A stretch of DNA of 47,050 nt from IMG/VR virus record IMGVR_UViG_3300047493_000064, positions 1 to 47,050 of that record; one strand, 5' to 3'. This DNA is from a virus. The position numbers and the translations under genes are program-made. How positions within the stretch are numbered: position 1 is the stretch's first letter; every line of letters begins with the position of its first letter. Under the pieces are notes generated by a model, which searched no databases, had not been told where the DNA came from, and saw only the letters and a list, made by a program, of their open reading frames with translations. Shown here piece after piece: positions 31,867 to 40,614 of this stretch.

Positions 31867-34866
31867 ATGCCAAATGGATTTCAGACTGCTCCTACCACTG
31901 AAGAAACAGAGCAGCTTTTAAAAACACAAGGAATCGCTCCTTTTCGTACTCATGAACTGCATGAAATAGCCATAGAAGCTCAAAAGAGAGCAAGATTAGC
32001 TGAAGCAAGAGGAAGATTTGGGCCGAAAGAAAGAGAAGCTAAGAAGGCGTTAATAGAAAGAGCAAAAGCAGAGTATTCTCCTTATCAGACAGGAGAAGGA
32101 GAGACTCTTAATGTAGAGATTCTTCCAGGATTTGAGACATCTTTTACGCCCCTTGAGCTTGTTAAAATCTTAAAAGATGAGAATTTTGCTCGCTCAATTT
32201 ATAGAAAAGCTACTCATATTGAGAATCCGTCCCGTGATGCTATTAAATTCTTTCAACAGCGTATTGAAAGAACTTATCCTACTCTGCCTGAAATAGTACA
32301 AAAAGGTATGAGGAAAAAATATTTCTCAGAATATAGTCCTTTTGCACTTCCGCCCAAAACTGAAAGAGAAAAAGTCAAAAGAGAATTAGAGCAAGATGTA
32401 AAAAAGAAAGGAGAGGAATTCGATAAAGTATACGCTGAAAGAGACAAGATATACAAAACGCTTTCTGCAGCCCAGCAAAGAGAAATAAACGATAAAGTAC
32501 AGAGCGCAGTTGTCGACTACGAGCACGCCAAGATGAGAGCTGCGTTATTGCCGACTACTGATTCAGTTGAACAACATATAATGTTAATAGGAAAAGCGCT
32601 AGAAGAAAAAAGAAAAGACCTTAGAGATAAACCATTTAATCATAGTACTCTAAAGTCTGTCATAGAACTTACTGAACGAAAACAAGCTCTTGAACTTCAA
32701 GAAACATTAAAAAAAGAAATCAGCGCAGGTAATATTACCAGTGTAGAACAAGCTAATGAGTTAATAGAAAAACAGAAGGATTTAGATCCAGGCGCCAAAC
32801 GATATGTTCGTTCAGAATTAGAGAAATATTTTTCAGGTGCGTCAAAAGTTAGTAGAGAAGCTATGGAGGCTCCTTTATCTCCTGTTGATGAAAGCAAAAC
32901 CTATAAACGATTAGAGGGAGTTCGTAAGCTTCGTGACTTAGAACGAAGTGCAGTACAGGTAGCACCTTTAAATATGAGGCATGCAGAAGCTGAAGATTTA
33001 GTAAGACGAGCTCAACAAGGGACTGAGGCAGCAACTGCAGCCCAGCAAAGGCGCGCTCAAAGAAGAGAAGAGGCCATTCCTCCTAGCCCTCAAATTCTAG
33101 GGGAATGGGAGCGGGGACGACAAGCGCTGGCAGAAGCCGATGCGCCTTTTCAAGAACAAATAGACAAGCATTTTAATCCTTATTGGCAGAAAGCTTATGG
33201 CGCTAGACGAGAATTATCGGAAGAACAATGGAAAAAAATTGAGCCTCGTATTCGGGCTAGTTATGTCTCAATGGGTGCCCAGAATTCGCCTGCCATGCAT
33301 GAAGCTATAAAAACAGCTCGTATCCAGCATGAAGATAAATTAAGAAGAGAAGAAGATATTTTACAAGCTCGACTTTATGATCAAGCACGTCATTCCGCTG
33401 CTATTCAACAACAACATGCCTTAAGTCGAGGACGTGAACATGCTAGTTTAGGTCATCATCAACAAGAACAATTAACCAGAGAAGAAGTTTTAGCTCAACA
33501 AGCGGTTGCCCAACAAGCGGTTCGAGAACAGATGGATGTGGCGGCTATGGGACAATTAGCCCACCAACAGCAAGTTCAGAAACAAAATGAAATGCAAGCA
33601 CAAGAAAGAGAATTTAATGAAGAGACAGCTCGTCCTCTGCAACTTTTAGAAGCTCAGTCAGCAATTAGCCGAGGTCTAACTCCTACCTCCTTAAGTAGCG
33701 TAGTCTCTATTCCTCCTGCTCCTGCTCCTCCTAGTGGTGCAAATGTTCTAGCAGGTGTGCTGGGAGCTGCTCAAGGGTTAAGGCAAGCAGTTGCCAAGGG
33801 AGGAAGGATCAAAAGCAAGTTTGCTCATGGAGGAATGCCAAGTTGGTCACACTTGAATCAACAACTCCAAGAGGATAGATATGCTCCTCAGCAAGAACGA
33901 ATAGCTCAAGATTTAACAGATTATCAATTTGATCCTGTTCGTAATTTAATGAGTCGAGTTTCTCCTCATTTGATGATGGCTCGACAAGGTCAAGGTCATT
34001 ATGCTATTGGCCATGGAATGGCAGAACATTTTAACGATCAGCGAGCAGCTTATGATAAGAGAATGCTGATGAAAGAAAAGGCTGCCAATCTTTATCATGC
34101 GATGAATAGATCATTAATGGATCAAAAACATTTCTTGGCAGATTATGAGAGTAAGAAAGCATCTCACGCAGAAACGGGTAGATATCATGATATCATGGCA
34201 CAACATCATCAGAGGGCTGAAGAAGAAAACAGACGTCATCATCAAGCCGCTGAATCATTCCATGAGCAGTTATTAAATCAGAAATCTTCTCAGATTTCCA
34301 AAGAAGATAATAAAGCTATTATTCAAGAGAAAGATCGTATTAGGGATGCCATAAAATTACAAAGCACCCTTGATAAATTACAGAAATTATATGGAAGATT
34401 GGGTACAGGGCCTAATCGAGGCGCTTTAGCGGAGAACAAATGGGATACCACCGCTGCTCTCAGTGGAATGGGAAGTGTGGATGAAATTGCTGAAGCCAGA
34501 GCTTTAAGCAATAAATTAGTTACTGAGATTCATCAAACAATGAAGAACATTCCAAGAGCTCATGCTTTTGTGGAATTAATTCAGAGTGCTAAACCTAACT
34601 TTAGGAATCCTTCTCCAACTAATTTAAAAGTAATTGAAGATTTGCAAGAAGGACCTGCTATGGCGTTAGCCCATGCTAAAGCAGAATTAAAAGATAGAGG
34701 CATGAATGAAGAAGAAATTGACTCTTATATTAAAGAGATGACGTCTGCTACTCATTTACCGAAATCTAGATCGGCTTCTCATAACCAGCGTTCTTCTTCT
34801 TTTAAGAAAATGAGTACCAGAGAATTAGAGGCGTATCGCAATCAATTACAAGCAATGGTAGGATAA
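31867..34866 (+). CDS. Large coiled-coil internal virion protein candidate
   Basis: 999 residues, starting 3 bp after the preceding stop. Predicted almost wholly helical, rich in E, K, Q, R and A, with long charged heptad-like stretches (REKVKRELEQDVKKKGEEFD). The middle is Q/H-rich, with two GG motifs GGRIKSKF and FAHGGMPSW (~residues 640-660). The C-terminal part has KSASHNQRSSSFKKMSTREL-type basic sequence. Large helical proteins in this position are ejected with the DNA in many podoviruses. I see no lysozyme or transglycosylase signature. Confidence 0.65.
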   Translation: MPNGFQTAPTTEETEQLLKTQGIAPFRTHELHEIAIEAQKRARLAEARGRFGPKEREAKKALIERAKAEYSPYQTGEGETLNVEILPGFETSFTPLELVKILKDENFARSIYRKATHIENPSRDAIKFFQQRIERTYPTLPEIVQKGMRKKYFSEYSPFALPPKTEREKVKRELEQDVKKKGEEFDKVYAERDKIYKTLSAAQQREINDKVQSAVVDYEHAKMRAALLPTTDSVEQHIMLIGKALEEKRKDLRDKPFNHSTLKSVIELTERKQALELQETLKKEISAGNITSVEQANELIEKQKDLDPGAKRYVRSELEKYFSGASKVSREAMEAPLSPVDESKTYKRLEGVRKLRDLERSAVQVAPLNMRHAEAEDLVRRAQQGTEAATAAQQRRAQRREEAIPPSPQILGEWERGRQALAEADAPFQEQIDKHFNPYWQKAYGARRELSEEQWKKIEPRIRASYVSMGAQNSPAMHEAIKTARIQHEDKLRREEDILQARLYDQARHSAAIQQQHALSRGREHASLGHHQQEQLTREEVLAQQAVAQQAVREQMDVAAMGQLAHQQQVQKQNEMQAQEREFNEETARPLQLLEAQSAISRGLTPTSLSSVVSIPPAPAPPSGANVLAGVLGAAQGLRQAVAKGGRIKSKFAHGGMPSWSHLNQQLQEDRYAPQQERIAQDLTDYQFDPVRNLMSRVSPHLMMARQGQGHYAIGHGMAEHFNDQRAAYDKRMLMKEKAANLYHAMNRSLMDQKHFLADYESKKASHAETGRYHDIMAQHHQRAEEENRRHHQAAESFHEQLLNQKSSQISKEDNKAIIQEKDRIRDAIKLQSTLDKLQKLYGRLGTGPNRGALAENKWDTTAALSGMGSVDEIAEARALSNKLVTEIHQTMKNIPRAHAFVELIQSAKPNFRNPSPTNLKVIEDLQEGPAMALAHAKAELKDRGMNEEEIDSYIKEMTSATHLPKSRSASHNQRSSSFKKMSTRELEAYRNQLQAMVG

Positions 34867-34870
34867 GATC

Positions 34871-37090
34871 ATGACTCCTCAAGAAGCAGCTAGTGAATTA
34901 CACCGTATTGATGCTGAACTTGAATTGCGTAAAGTTGAAGAAGAGTTAGAGCGTCGGAAAGAGACTAAACAGGAAGGCGTGCATATCGGACCTCTTAGTG
35001 ATATTCCAAGGCATGGAGCTAGAACAATTAGAGATGTTATTGCTTCTACAGGTAATATTGTTGATTTTCCTTTCTTACCTTTCGAAGTAGCTCGTTATGG
35101 TGTTGAACATTTAAGAGGAAAAAACCCTAAATTTGGAGAATGGCTCCCTGGGACTGCCGAAAAGATTAAACACGGTATTGATACTCTCACAGGAGGATAT
35201 ACTAAGCCTCGAAATAAAAGTGAAGAGCTAGTCAGTGATGTCGTTGAGAGTGTTGGTACATTACCTGTTGGTACAGGAGTAGCGAGTATCACTAGTAAAA
35301 TTCCTTCTTTCATGAAAATAGGAAAGATTATTGGAAGAATGTATGCTCCAACAGCTGCTAATATAGGAGCTTCAGTGGGTGCGCCTATCGCTGTTCGACG
35401 ATACCAAGAATCAATTCCTGATGCAGGTCCTATCGGTACGTTATTAGCAGGTACAACAGGAGCTCTCTTAGGAGGATATGGTGCAGCTAAAAGCCCTGGT
35501 CTCTTGAAAGGATTAAGGCATCCAATAGAGGGAACTAAAAATGCATTTGCTGAATCAGTTGGAAAAGCCACGAAATTTAGTCCTAAGCGTTATAAAGAAT
35601 GGCAAGATTTAGGAATTCCTTCTACCTTGGGATCGGCATCTGAATCCGTTCATCCTTTAGGCTTAGAATTAATCATGGCAAAAATGCCAGGAACTCATAA
35701 ATATATTTCCCCTGTTCTACAACAGCGGATGGAAAAGATGGCACGAGCTGCAGGAATAAAAGAAAAAGATTTACGCCATGCTGTCGCAAATCCTAAAGAA
35801 TATTTAGCAAAAGAAGGAGCTTTAACACATAAAGAGGCTAAAAGTGCTGAATATAAAGCTCATGAAGCAGGATGGGGTGAATTTGAAAAAGATTTAATCA
35901 GAAAACAAACCACCGCTGACATTGGAGATATCTTAGGGAAAATTGAAGATGAGTATAAATTAGGTGCAATTAAAAAGACTGATTTAAAACATTTTGAACA
36001 AACCTTTCCAGGTCAAGTTTATGAAGATCTTAAAGAATCTGTTAAAGATTGCAGTTCTCCTTCCGCTTTACCTGACTATAAGAAAATTGTTAAGGACTTA
36101 GAAAAGTACGGGTTATCAACAGAAGCAGCTCATAAATATGCTACTCAAATTGTTGAAAAAGCTACGTCTGAACCACCCCAAGCTTCCTTACAAGTTTTAA
36201 AGGATTTAAAAGAAGAAGCTTTAAATCGTTCTCAAAGTCCAACGCTCTCAGATAATGAAAAAATGCAAGCGACTGCTATTCATAATATGTTGCGAGATAA
36301 AATCGTTGATGTGATGGAACAACATGGTACTCCTGAACTGGTTAAAGGAGCTAAAGAAGCCAAACGATTATGGGCAGAATATGCCAGTTCTAACCAATCA
36401 GATATGAAACAAAATATTAAAGAACTTTTAAGAAAGAGAACAGAAACAGCAGCCTTTGAATCTTTATTCAATCGACAAAAGAAGCATTTAGAAGCAGCGA
36501 GTAAATACTTACCGCCTTCTCAAAAATTAGATTTAGCAGAAAGTATGATAGCTTCTGTCGGCAAGAAGGATGGTTATTGGAGTCCTGTTAAAGCCTTTAG
36601 CGCCTTTGATAATTGGTCTCCTAAAATCCAACAAGATTTCTTAAATCTTTTTCCCAATGCTCATCAACGGGAAAATTTTTTGAATGTTAAAAGGTTAGTG
36701 GAAGACAACAAAGAACGAATCCAAAAGATCGCCAATACTTCAGGAACAGCACCTACGGCTGCTGTGATTGATAGTGCAAAAACTGTTGCTAAGGCTTTAA
36801 AAAATATTGCCGTTGGAACCGCTACCGCAAAGGGTATTCAAATGGTAGCAGGTATGGAAGGACTAGCATTGTCTGGCATAGGTTATTTACTGGTTAAAGG
36901 AGGTGCTAAGCTTTGGACTGACCCTCTCTTTTTAGAAAGAGTTAATCGAGTGATGCAAGCCAAAACTCCTTCTTCAATGGGAAATAATTTATCTCTTTTA
37001 TTAAGAACACCTTCTGTTAAACATTTAAAAAAGGTAAATAGATTATCTCCTTTAGTTGGAGAAAGAGAATTAGAAGAAGAGGAAGAATGA
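34871..37090 (+). CDS. Large internal/ejection-type virion protein
   Basis: 739 residues. N-terminal charged helix (LHRIDAELELRKVEEELERR), then a block with several hydrophobic G/A-rich segments (ANIGASVGAPIAVRRY, IGTLLAGTTGALLGGYGAAK; residues ~160-215), a long helical middle, and a last hydrophobic stretch (GMEGLALSGIGYLLVKGGAK) before an acidic tail ERELEEEEE. The arrangement fits a virion protein that leaves the capsid and inserts in the host envelope. It is the last gene of the late + strand block and converges on the minus-strand barrel gene. Confidence 0.65.
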   Translation: MTPQEAASELHRIDAELELRKVEEELERRKETKQEGVHIGPLSDIPRHGARTIRDVIASTGNIVDFPFLPFEVARYGVEHLRGKNPKFGEWLPGTAEKIKHGIDTLTGGYTKPRNKSEELVSDVVESVGTLPVGTGVASITSKIPSFMKIGKIIGRMYAPTAANIGASVGAPIAVRRYQESIPDAGPIGTLLAGTTGALLGGYGAAKSPGLLKGLRHPIEGTKNAFAESVGKATKFSPKRYKEWQDLGIPSTLGSASESVHPLGLELIMAKMPGTHKYISPVLQQRMEKMARAAGIKEKDLRHAVANPKEYLAKEGALTHKEAKSAEYKAHEAGWGEFEKDLIRKQTTADIGDILGKIEDEYKLGAIKKTDLKHFEQTFPGQVYEDLKESVKDCSSPSALPDYKKIVKDLEKYGLSTEAAHKYATQIVEKATSEPPQASLQVLKDLKEEALNRSQSPTLSDNEKMQATAIHNMLRDKIVDVMEQHGTPELVKGAKEAKRLWAEYASSNQSDMKQNIKELLRKRTETAAFESLFNRQKKHLEAASKYLPPSQKLDLAESMIASVGKKDGYWSPVKAFSAFDNWSPKIQQDFLNLFPNAHQRENFLNVKRLVEDNKERIQKIANTSGTAPTAAVIDSAKTVAKALKNIAVGTATAKGIQMVAGMEGLALSGIGYLLVKGGAKLWTDPLFLERVNRVMQAKTPSSMGNNLSLLLRTPSVKHLKKVNRLSPLVGERELEEEEE

Positions 37091-37114
37091 ATCGGTGACA
37101 GTTTGTCACCGATT
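37090..37114. terminator. Hairpin between converging genes
   Basis: AATCGGTGACA (37090-37100) pairs perfectly with TGTCACCGATT (37104-37114) around a GTT loop. It lies exactly between the stop of the + strand late operon (37090) and the stop of the minus-strand gene (37113) and can end transcription in both directions, although the U-runs are poor. Confidence 0.7.
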
Positions 37115-37868
37115 AAAATTGATAAATCAACCCTATTTTAAATTTATGGGTTCTATAATGAGTAGAAATATTCTCTAACTCTAATTGAGACCCCAAATCA
37201 TAACTATATTCTAGACGAGTAATAAGATTAGGAAAGAAAATCTTTTCTGTTCCAAGGCTTGGGACAATACTTATTCTGTTTTTCTTTGTAGATTTCTTGC
37301 TAACAGAAGAAGAACTGTCATGATAAATGGTATGAATCAAGCTATTAGAGCTGCTTTCTATCCCTATCTTGAGATAAATCAGATGATTGTTCTGGATAAT
37401 AATACCTACACGCGGCCCAATTGAGGTAACCCATCCTCGTTTAAAGGTCGTAGAGATATGATATTTTGTTGAAGAGGAAGGAGGGGGTGTTACGGAAGGA
37501 GTAGGAAAACTACTCAGAGGATGTGCAGGAACCGTAGGCGTCATAGTAAATGAAGATGAGAAAGAGCTCTTCTCTTCCATGTTAGGGGATTCTATTCCTG
37601 CTTCAATACCACAATAACAATCTCCTCTTGAATGGCCATATCCACCTATTAGAGTTCCTCCCCAATAGTTTGATTTGCTATTCTTATCAATTGATGAGAG
37701 TTGATGAGTCGTATCGTGGTGAGTAGTTATGTGGGGAGGAAATGTTGTTTGAGTATTGCGAGAAGTATGATGCGCAGCAACGCCAGCATAAAAACCATTA
37801 AATGGCGCGGCCATACTATTTTTAAAAGTAAAGATAATTAACAAGAGAAGAATTTTTATAAAGATCAT
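37113..37868 (-). CDS. Outer-membrane beta-barrel protein (phage moron)
   Basis: 251 residues with a signal peptide (MIFIKILLLLIIFTFKNSMA, then APFNGFYAGVAA) and the alternating strand pattern of a small outer-membrane barrel. The last strand HKFKIGLIYQF ends in Phe, the residue read by the BAM assembly machinery. A P/S/T/H-rich insertion (residues ~100-135) would be a surface loop. Such genes (lambda lom, Ail/Opa-like) alter the host surface, giving adhesion, serum resistance or superinfection exclusion. It lies alone in opposite orientation at the end of the late genes, a classic moron position. No strong ribosome site seen. Confidence 0.75.
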   Translation of the reverse strand: MIFIKILLLLIIFTFKNSMAAPFNGFYAGVAAHHTSRNTQTTFPPHITTHHDTTHQLSSIDKNSKSNYWGGTLIGGYGHSRGDCYCGIEAGIESPNMEEKSSFSSSFTMTPTVPAHPLSSFPTPSVTPPPSSSTKYHISTTFKRGWVTSIGPRVGIIIQNNHLIYLKIGIESSSNSLIHTIYHDSSSSVSKKSTKKNRISIVPSLGTEKIFFPNLITRLEYSYDLGSQLELENISTHYRTHKFKIGLIYQF

Positions 37869-37970
37869 TGTTAAGGCTATTTAGGTAAGAGCTATCTATA
37901 TTCAATAATAATCGTTTTTATGAAATAAAACCAGGAAAACAATGAGGAAAAACAAGCTGAGAAGTAGAAA

Positions 37971-38002
37971 AAAAAGGGGGCGCCACAGCAAATGGCACCC
38001 CT
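37971..38002 (-). terminator. Rho-independent terminator of the minus-strand operon
   Basis: On the minus strand, AGGGGTGCCA (38002-37993) pairs with TGGCGCCCCC (37985-37976) apart from one mismatch, directly followed by eight Us. It ends transcription from the ERF/AlpA operon (39997 downwards) before the barrel gene, which therefore needs its own promoter. The gap 37869-38071 contains no gene. Confidence 0.85.
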
Positions 38003-38071
38003 ATTAACGGTATGCAAAGTCAATATAACAGACGTACTAATTTTCATCAAGGTCCTAAAGGAGAAAATTTG

Positions 38072-38341
38072 TTAGAAAATCTCATCTATATATTTTAATT
38101 TTAAATAAATTAAAACGAACGGTATGTTTATTGTTAAGAATTTTAGATACACTGATATTTGTGTAACTCCTATTCCCATCACAAGATTTAATAAGAGAAA
38201 TATACGAAGAAATTGAATATACATATATTGAGGATTATTATCCATTATTTTTATTATAAATACAGCTAAATTGTAACTTAAAGAAACTGCTCCAAAAAAG
38301 ATTAAAAACCCCATAATTACCTCAAGAATGAGTGGATTCAT
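38072..38341 (-). CDS. Small membrane protein, duplicated N-terminus
   Basis: 89 residues with several hydrophobic segments (GFLIFFGAVSLSYNLAVFII, FLRIFLLLNLVMGIGVTQI, NIPFVLIYLKL), so two to three membrane passes. The first 29 residues equal those of the protein encoded at 38955-39155. The ATG has AAGGAAGCCAGCG in front, copied in both genes. The middle (IMDNNPQYMYIQF) is read from a second duplicated DNA segment (38203-38254). It may be a holin-like protein or simply a product of rearrangement. Confidence 0.55.
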   Translation of the reverse strand: MNPLILEVIMGFLIFFGAVSLSYNLAVFIIKIMDNNPQYMYIQFLRIFLLLNLVMGIGVTQISVYLKFLTINIPFVLIYLKLKYIDEIF

Positions 38342-38412
38342 CGCTGGCTTCCTTTTCTATTATGAAGAAATCGAATATACGTATATTGAGGATTATTATC
38401 CATTATTTTTAT
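38203..38412. repeat. Nested duplications A-B-A' in the minus-strand block
   Basis: Segment A (38203-38254) recurs as 38361-38412 with a few base changes. Between them, segment B (38255-38360) is an exact copy of 39069-39174, which contains the end of the ERF gene and the start of the small membrane gene. A' includes the 14-bp perfect palindrome AATATACGTATATT. The layout records at least two duplication events. Confidence 0.85.
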
Positions 38413-38657
38413 CTTTCTTCCTCTATTGGGACTGCCCCCTCTAGCATAGAAAGTAGTTTTTTCTCTTCTTCCTTTAAAGCCGTCAGAAGCTTATTATCAT
38501 TTAAGAACTCAACCAATGTTAGGCTTGGGTCTCCTTCCTCGCCATTTGCTTGAGTATAAAGAAATAGTAAATACAATAACTTTTGGTTTTTCACTTTCTC
38601 TATTATCTTTAATAATTTGCGGGTTTCTGCTATTAGGTTGTAGGTGTCAATAGTCAT
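38409..38657 (-). CDS. Hypothetical 82-aa helical protein
   Basis: Unrecognised, predicted helical (TRKLLKIIEKVKNQKLLYLL, then LTALKEEEKKLLSMLEGAV). Read on the minus strand, ATG 38657 follows GAAAGAGAATAA, an acceptable ribosome site. No membrane segment. Its 3' end touches duplicated segment A'. In the ERF/AlpA operon by orientation and spacing. Confidence 0.6.
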   Translation of the reverse strand: MTIDTYNLIAETRKLLKIIEKVKNQKLLYLLFLYTQANGEEGDPSLTLVEFLNDNKLLTALKEEEKKLLSMLEGAVPIEEER

Positions 38658-38686
38658 TTATTCTCTTTCTTCTAACATAACTGGGG

Positions 38687-38917
38687 TTAATAAAACAAAT
38701 CTCCGCATGAATGACTCTCAATAATTGACCAAAGTTTCTTTGTGATTTTATCCATCACTATTTCTTCCTCAGTAGTCATTTCAGTATGCTTAATTTGGTC
38801 TCTTAAATAATGCAATAACTCAAAAATTATTGCTATCAGATCATCTACTTTTAAAATATTCTGAAGACTATTTTTATCTAATTTAATCTTAATTTCATAT
38901 TCGGTATCATCGTTCAC
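38687..38917 (-). CDS. Hypothetical 76-aa protein, GTG start
   Basis: Unrecognised. GTG at 38917 follows GGAGAAGAAAA on the minus strand, supporting this start. Acidic and helical (LQNILKVDDLIAIIFELLHY, then EEEIVMDKITKKLWSII). Lies between the two duplicated small membrane genes in the same operon. Confidence 0.6.
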   Translation of the reverse strand: MNDDTEYEIKIKLDKNSLQNILKVDDLIAIIFELLHYLRDQIKHTEMTTEEEIVMDKITKKLWSIIESHSCGDLFY

Positions 38918-38954
38918 TTTTCTTCTCCAGTAATGGATTTCTTGTTTTTCTTAG

Positions 38955-39155
38955 TCATTTATTCCCTTTTTTTCTTTTGTAGATAGCCCAATCAAGGGTA
39001 TCTTGATTAAGCCTGTGACTTAAGGTTTTTAAACTTTTTCTAGAAGCTATTTTCTTGTAAAGAAATAATATAAATACAGCTAAATTGTAACTTAAAGAAA
39101 CTGCTCCAAAAAAGATTAAAAACCCCATAATTACCTCAAGAATGAGTGGATTCAT
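38955..39155 (-). CDS. Small membrane protein, parent copy
   Basis: 66 residues: a hydrophobic N-terminal segment (ILEVIMGFLIFFGAVSLSYN and LAVFILFLY) then a basic cytoplasmic tail (KKIASRKSLKTLSHRLNQDT). The ATG lies within the end of the ERF gene (20-bp overlap) behind AAGGAAGCCAGCG, so it is translationally coupled. The first 29 residues are duplicated in the protein at 38072-38341. Function unknown; one membrane segment and a basic tail could suit a holin or antiholin. Confidence 0.6.
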   Translation of the reverse strand: MNPLILEVIMGFLIFFGAVSLSYNLAVFILFLYKKIASRKSLKTLSHRLNQDTLDWAIYKRKKGNK

Positions 39156-39174
39156 CGCTGGCTTCCTTTTCTAT
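39069..39174. repeat. 106-bp duplicated segment B (parent copy)
   Basis: Identical to 38255-38360. It covers the last codons of the ERF gene, the shared ribosome site and the first codons of the membrane protein. Because the copy near 38.3 kb carries an orphan ERF tail with no ERF gene attached, 39069-39174 is likely the original. Confidence 0.85.
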
Positions 39175-39762
39175 ATGGTTAATATACTTAGTATAATATT
39201 CATTGAAATATTGCACTACTTGCGCAATTTTTTGTAAATCCTGGGTAGAAAGATTATGGAATTTAGCGAACTCACGTACATCAATACCTTGATTTTGACA
39301 TAATATCTTTAATTTATTAGCGACCGAATTGTTTGGTTGAGCTTCTCTCTTATTAGCTTCTTGGTTATGAGTACTTGTATTTCCATCATCATCTTCTTGA
39401 GCTAATCCAATAATAGCTGCTAGAGAATATCGTCTAGCATAACTAATGACTGCACCAAAGGCCTGCATTTTATTTTGCATGGAAATCACTGTCGTATTTA
39501 AAGGAAAGGCAGATTTAATCCATTGACCTGAGGTATGCATTAATAAGGTAATAAGAACTAATTCACCCTCTTCTTTATCAATAAGCTGAGTAAGAGCCAG
39601 ACCATTTTCTCTTAAAGGTTCTTTAACAGCGTTGATACAATTGCCTAAATCAGCATACTTATATTGATAACCACTGCTTTCTTTATGAACATTTTTTATC
39701 TTGCCTTGGGCTTCACATAAAGCTTTAGCAAGCTCTTTAATATCTTCACTCATCATGTGCAT
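39136..39762 (-). CDS. erf-like: ERF-family single-strand annealing recombinase
   Basis: 208 residues. ERF superfamily features: ALCEAQGKIKNVHKESSGY followed by KYADLGNCINAVKEPLRENG and LALTQ, a central LITLLMHTSGQWIKS, and the conserved GAVISYARRYSLAAIIGLAQ then EDDDGN. ERF proteins anneal complementary single strands in phage recombination and genome circularisation. An A/N/Q-rich linker (~residues 127-145) and a helical C-terminal domain follow. Start ATG 39762 (or ATG 39756) with AAGGATAAAATC upstream; it overlaps the AlpA-like gene by 17 bp, so the regulator and recombinase are co-expressed. No partner exonuclease is evident. Confidence 0.88.
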   Translation of the reverse strand: MHMMSEDIKELAKALCEAQGKIKNVHKESSGYQYKYADLGNCINAVKEPLRENGLALTQLIDKEEGELVLITLLMHTSGQWIKSAFPLNTTVISMQNKMQAFGAVISYARRYSLAAIIGLAQEDDDGNTSTHNQEANKREAQPNNSVANKLKILCQNQGIDVREFAKFHNLSTQDLQKIAQVVQYFNEYYTKYINHIEKEASDESTHS

Positions 39763-39997
39763 AATTGATTTTATCCTTTTTCGATTTATTTGAAAAATTT
39801 TGATTTCCTACTGGATTGAATGTAGGAAGATTATTCATCCATTCCTCGATCTCTGTTGAAATCCATCCTACTCGGCGTGAAGAAATAACGCGTTTTTTGG
39901 GAAATGAGCCGTCTTTTTCACGGGCCCAACGCGTCGTGCGACTTAATCCAGTTATTTCATAACATTCTTTTTCACCAATAAGTTTCATTTTGTTCAC
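39746..39997 (-). CDS. AlpA/MerR-like DNA-binding regulator
   Basis: 83 residues. AlpA-family pattern: LIGEKECYEITGLSRTTRW, then AREKDGSFPKKRVISSRRVG and WISTEIEEWM. These small winged-helix proteins act as transcription regulators or excisionases. A basic N/K-rich tail follows. It is the first gene of the minus-strand operon and faces an operator-like inverted repeat at 40067-40100. With no integrase in the window, a regulator role is more likely than excision. Confidence 0.85.
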   Translation of the reverse strand: MNKMKLIGEKECYEITGLSRTTRWAREKDGSFPKKRVISSRRVGWISTEIEEWMNNLPTFNPVGNQNFSNKSKKDKINYAHDE

Positions 39998-40066
39998 CTT
40001 AAAAAATTATTGTTTATTAGGGATAGCTGATTTCTTAAGTTGATGTCAAGTTTTTTTTAACATCTC

Positions 40067-40121
40067 TTTATGTTCGTTAAATTATTTTAACGAACATAAA
40101 GCATTAAGAATGTTCGTTAAC
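40067..40121. promoter_or_regulatory. Operator-like inverted repeat plus extra half-site between divergent operons
   Basis: TTTATGTTCGTTAAA (40067-40081) and TTTAACGAACATAAA (40086-40100) are perfect inverted repeats with a 4-bp spacer. A third half-site, ATGTTCGTTAA, is at 40109-40119. The intergenic region 39998-40200 separates the AlpA/ERF operon (minus) from the + strand gene at 40201. A further TGTTCGTTAG lies at 44329-44338 just before the AT-hook gene. Candidate binding site of the AlpA-like or HigA-like protein. Confidence 0.65.
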
Positions 40122-40200
40122 TTTTAGGGGAAGGGAGTCTAGCCAAAACTAGAATTTGAAGATATTCTCAAACGAATAACTCTTTACAAAGAAGAAATAT

Positions 40201-40614
40201 ATGGAAGAAAATAAAAAGCCTTTACCCACTACTAAAGAAATCATTGCTAATTTTTTTTCAGAGAAGCAAAAGGATAAGACAAAATCAGCTAAAGAAACGT
40301 TAGAGAAATTCTTTAAATTATTCTCTGATATGCAGGATATGTATACTCCTTTATGTGATCCGCTTTCAAGAATAGTTCATAAAATCTATGAAACAAATAA
40401 AGCTTTTGATGCTTATGTTGTGAGTACTTATCCTAAATCTTTGTCTGATGAAGAAGTGACTAAATTAATTGCTGAAGCAACTTTTCATTTTAATTCTTTC
40501 AGAGATAGAATGGAACAAATAACCGCTATCATAAAGAAGATAAATTCTTTAAAAGAAATAAAAGAAGAAGGAGAGAAGAAGAAAAGAATTAGGAAGAATC
40601 ATTATCCTGATTAA
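40201..40614 (+). CDS. Hypothetical 137-aa helical protein
   Basis: Not recognised; ATG follows AAAGAAGAAATAT. Helical and charged throughout (TTKEIIANFFSEKQKDKTKS, later RMEQITAIIKKINSLKEIKE) with a basic C-terminus (KKKRIRKNH). It stands opposite the AlpA/ERF operon across the operator region, so it is probably controlled by it. Its 3' end overlaps the converging gene at 40589 by 26 bp. Confidence 0.65.
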   Translation: MEENKKPLPTTKEIIANFFSEKQKDKTKSAKETLEKFFKLFSDMQDMYTPLCDPLSRIVHKIYETNKAFDAYVVSTYPKSLSDEEVTKLIAEATFHFNSFRDRMEQITAIIKKINSLKEIKEEGEKKKRIRKNHYPD

